7,647 nucleotides of DNA, from positions 1-7,647 of the forward strand of contig DAOVQH010000114.1 of NCBI GenBank assembly GCA_030628755.1. Direction: 5' to 3'. How positions within the stretch are numbered: position 1 is the first letter of the stretch; each line of letters starts with the position of its first letter. Below the pieces are notes generated by a model. The model was not told where the DNA came from. It saw nothing but the letters and a program-made list of their open reading frames with translations, and did no database searches. Source of the stretch: Candidatus Cloacimonadota bacterium (GTDB lineage: Bacteria > Cloacimonadota > Cloacimonadia > Cloacimonadales > TCS61). Shown here one piece after another: positions 5,522 to 7,647 of this stretch. A program made the translations under genes and the position numbers.

Positions 5522-5584
5522 GACTTATGAATAACAGATTAAGAAATTTGATAAGGTAATAAGTTTATTAAAAGGCAGGTAATA

Positions 5585-7647
5585 ATGAATAACATCAGCC
5601 ACACCTTTCCGAAATCTATCTTCACCCCGTTGGATACATATCCTACGGGGTTCAAGATTCTCTTCGTAAGAGGTTTCGGAAGGTTTCTCTTCCTTTTGCC
5701 TTTAATCTTTTGTCTTTTTCACTTTGATCTTTCCTCGATAGAGGTCGAAGGTCACCTAACTGAAGACACAACCTGGTTTCCGGATAATAACCCTTATCAT
5801 GTTATAGATGATGTTTTTGTGGATGAAGGAGTAACACTTACAATTCTTCCGGGAACAGAAGTGAAATTTCACTCCACCAGCTTAACCTGCTATGATGATT
5901 TTTCGAATTTTGTTTTTTATAATGGTACAAATATAGCAAAAATGTTATGGGTTGATGGTAAAATAAAAGCAGAAGGTACAGAGGAAGACCCAATAACATT
6001 TACCCGTGCGCAGGATTCATTATACTATCACTGGGGAGTGATCTATCTAACCGAGTTTGCAGATAGATGTGTTTTTAAATATTGTAACATTGAATATTCG
6101 GCTCGGATGATGATATTGGTTGGTATCTTACCCGTAGGTGCAATAAGCATCTTTAATGAAGAAACTATAATAGAAAATTGTAATTTTATCGATAATTTTT
6201 GTGGTGTATTCATGCAATTTTTCCCACAAAAAGTAATTATTAATAATAATCATTTTTATAATATTGAAAATATTCATTCAAGTCTTTTGGGATATGCTGA
6301 TGGTGGTATAAGGATAAGTGTAGCTGCTTCCGGTCAGTTCAATCCAATTCTCATTGCAGGTAATCTATTTAATCAGCCACTTATTCCTGATTTTGATTTG
6401 AGTGTACATAATGCACCGGTATATGTTGTGGATAACCAATTCATTGATGATGGAGGTGAAATGACTTCCTGCTTTGCTTCTATGGATGCGAGTGCTGCAT
6501 CATATTTTTTTCAGAATGAATTTATTGATTTCTATATTTATGGTATTTTGGGAGGAGAGCAAACAGATTCAATTTATATCAAGAACAACCAGTTCATCGG
6601 TGGTACCGATGGCATTAACATAAATCATGCCTATGTGGAGATAAGTGATAATTATTTTGAGGGGTGCAAAGTAAATATTACAGGATGTGATGGAAATAGT
6701 ATTTTTATGAGGAACTCAATTAATGATGCATCCAGTAATGCTCTCTCTGGTATTATAAGGGTCATATCAGATAATATTATTAAGAATAGTGTGATAGGCC
6801 TATCTGGTTGCGGAAATGAATTATTTAGTAACAATGTATTCATTGATAACGAATATATCTTTTCATCAGTAACAGATAATCACATTATTCAAAATATGAT
6901 TCTCATATTTAATGATGAATTATATAATAATTATTTGTATGGTAACCCCATTTTCCGTGACTGTATACTGGATTTTGAACTACCACCAGAGTGTATCGAT
7001 GGTGGTGGCAACATCTGGGTGGATTCATTGAATGTAGATTCTCTTTTTGTGGATTGGCAGAATGGAGATTTTCATCTCATCGAAGGCAGCCTGGCAATAG
7101 ATGCCGGGTTCGATACTCTGGGTTATTATTATCCATTCGATATGGATTACAATCACAGAGTCTGGGATGGAGATGGAAATGGAACTGCAATAATTGATAT
7201 TGGACCTTATGAGTATAGTTCACCATCTTTTGGCGGTATCGAGGGTTACACATACAATCCATCAACCGGTGATCCGGTGGATTATGTGCTTCTCAAAATC
7301 AATAACCAACCGGGAGAGTTCACTTTCTCTGATAGTGTAGGTAACTTCCAATACAAACTTCCTGCCGGTATGTACGATGTCTATGCAGAACGTGTATTTT
7401 ATGAAGATGTAATCGAATACCAGGTTGAAGTGTTTGATGGTCAGTTCACGCAAGTACTGATTCCAATGACTGAGACAGTTGAAGTTACCCAAAACCAAGT
7501 ACCCAATACCCAATGCCAATTAACCAATTATCCTAACCCATTTAATCCTGAGACAACTATTTCTTGCCATTTATCAAAAACTTCTCGGGTTACTATCGAC
7601 ATATACAATATAGTTGGACAGCACGTGAGAACTCTTGTCGATGTAGT
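5585..7647 (+). CDS. Secreted beta-helix protein with choice-of-anchor-Q-like, Ig-like and sorting domains (3' end outside window)
   Basis: The frame is open from ATG 5585 to the window edge, 687 codons without a stop. AAAGGCAGGT (5571-5580) supplies the ribosome binding site. An unusually long n-region (residues 1-33) is mostly encoded by a palindromic repeat. It is followed by a hydrophobic core RFLFLLPLIFCLFHF (33-47), the likely signal peptide. The mature part begins in the style of pectate-lyase-like proteins (LTILPGTEVKF, then DGKIKAEGTEEDPITFTRA). Right-handed beta-helix rungs such as IENCNFIDN, INNNHFYNI and IKNNQFIGG extend to about residue 480. Residues 497-545 (AIDAG, DMDYN, R, DGDGNG, DIGPYEY) match choice-of-anchor Q-type ends. 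A carboxypeptidase-regulatory-like Ig fold (550-632) and a Gln/Asn/Thr linker built from heptanucleotide repeats follow. The sorting domain then starts at L646 (LTNYPNPFNPETTIS) and is cut roughly halfway. No catalytic residues are evident, so adhesive, polysaccharide-binding or lyase roles are all possible. Confidence 0.88.
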   Translation, partial: MNNISHTFPKSIFTPLDTYPTGFKILFVRGFGRFLFLLPLIFCLFHFDLSSIEVEGHLTEDTTWFPDNNPYHVIDDVFVDEGVTLTILPGTEVKFHSTSLTCYDDFSNFVFYNGTNIAKMLWVDGKIKAEGTEEDPITFTRAQDSLYYHWGVIYLTEFADRCVFKYCNIEYSARMMILVGILPVGAISIFNEETIIENCNFIDNFCGVFMQFFPQKVIINNNHFYNIENIHSSLLGYADGGIRISVAASGQFNPILIAGNLFNQPLIPDFDLSVHNAPVYVVDNQFIDDGGEMTSCFASMDASAASYFFQNEFIDFYIYGILGGEQTDSIYIKNNQFIGGTDGININHAYVEISDNYFEGCKVNITGCDGNSIFMRNSINDASSNALSGIIRVISDNIIKNSVIGLSGCGNELFSNNVFIDNEYIFSSVTDNHIIQNMILIFNDELYNNYLYGNPIFRDCILDFELPPECIDGGGNIWVDSLNVDSLFVDWQNGDFHLIEGSLAIDAGFDTLGYYYPFDMDYNHRVWDGDGNGTAIIDIGPYEYSSPSFGGIEGYTYNPSTGDPVDYVLLKINNQPGEFTFSDSVGNFQYKLPAGMYDVYAERVFYEDVIEYQVEVFDGQFTQVLIPMTETVEVTQNQVPNTQCQLTNYPNPFNPETTISCHLSKTSRVTIDIYNIVGQHVRTLVDV
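5603..5684. repeat. Composite palindromic element inside the coding start of the beta-helix gene
   Basis: The outer arms ACCTTTCCGAAA (5603-5614) and TTTCGGAAGGT (5674-5684) are complementary apart from one bulged T. They match the arm type of the elements at 787-839 and 878-934. Inside, ACCCCGT..GGATA (5624-5636) and TATCC..ACGGGGT (5639-5651) form a second hairpin with one T-T mismatch. Its arms are shared with the repeat at 2903-2973. The element is translated without a stop as residues 7 to about 34, just before the signal-peptide hydrophobic core. It appears to have inserted there, or to have provided the start region. Confidence 0.75.
7487..7528. repeat. Degenerate heptanucleotide tandem repeat (ACCCAAT-type) in coding sequence
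   Basis: Six consecutive 7-base units: ACCCAAA, ACCAAGT, ACCCAAT, ACCCAAT, GCCAATT, AACCAAT. The period of seven is not a multiple of three, so the units are read in shifting phase and give a polar T/Q/N/P linker (about residues 635-648) exactly between the Ig-like domain and the sorting domain. Similar ATTGGGT-type short tandem repeats are well known in cyanobacteria and other genomes, usually between genes. Confidence 0.65.

Noticed and set aside
5520..5560. TTGACT after the third hairpin as promoter of the beta-helix gene
   Set aside because: No convincing -10 box at the right spacing, and the hexamer overlaps the terminator's T-run. Promoter rules for this group are also uncertain.
5527..5594. 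ATGAATAACA present at 5527-5536 and again at 5585-5594 as an insertion target duplication
   Set aside because: It is only 10 A/T-rich bases, and the second copy does not abut the palindrome arms at 5603; chance is the simpler explanation.
7262..7519. Reverse-strand frame beginning MALGIGYLVLGNF
   Set aside because: This is the reverse translation of the heptanucleotide repeat and of the beta-helix gene; such 'LGIGYLVLG' peptides are a familiar artefact of these repeats.

Overview
The window is AT-rich bacterial DNA in which all four recognisable genes read on the + strand. Two neighbouring secreted proteins carry 'NYPNPFNP' C-terminal sorting domains. One has Reg_prop-type propeller repeats and the other is a beta-helix with a choice-of-anchor-Q-like segment. 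Together with the base composition this suggests the Fibrobacterota-Chlorobiota-Bacteroidota (FCB) side of the tree, most like Cloacimonadota or a related uncultured phylum (KSB1, Marinimicrobia). That placement is an inference from family knowledge; there is no rRNA or other marker gene here.

Layout. (1) 1-59: probable last codons of an upstream gene, then a perfect 13-bp stem-loop. (2) 126-770: small M50 / site-2 membrane metalloprotease. (3) 771-1027: two palindromic elements, then a second, synonymously diverged copy of the protease's last codons (949-996). (4) 1028-2452: type I glutamine synthetase, complete, with a Phe where adenylylated enzymes have Tyr. (5) 2453-3248: about 800 bases with no credible gene, packed with inverted repeats, a 23-bp tandem repeat and a four-codon mini-ORF behind a strong ribosome binding site. 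(6) 3249-5411: secreted protein with 14 W-[IV]-G-T propeller motifs plus a sorting domain. (7) 5412-5584: three consecutive stem-loops, the last with a T-run. (8) 5585 to the window end: an open reading frame running off the edge, encoding a secreted beta-helix / choice-of-anchor-Q-like / Ig-like-fold protein with a truncated sorting domain. Its first ~34 codons are largely a palindromic repeat.

How the parts relate. The protease and glutamine synthetase are housekeeping-type genes and need not be functionally linked. The two downstream genes share the same export and anchoring logic: Sec signal, extracellular repeat domain, and a type A sorting domain of the kind handled by the type IX secretion system. 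They are separated by a terminator-like structure, so they are probably separate transcription units.

The most unusual content is the set of dispersed palindromes. Two arm types recur: TTCCGAA/TTCGGAA, and CCCCGTTG/ACGGGG. One composite copy combines both and lies in frame inside a coding region, much as Rickettsia palindromic elements do. The duplicated protease tail with almost only synonymous differences is the other signal worth following.
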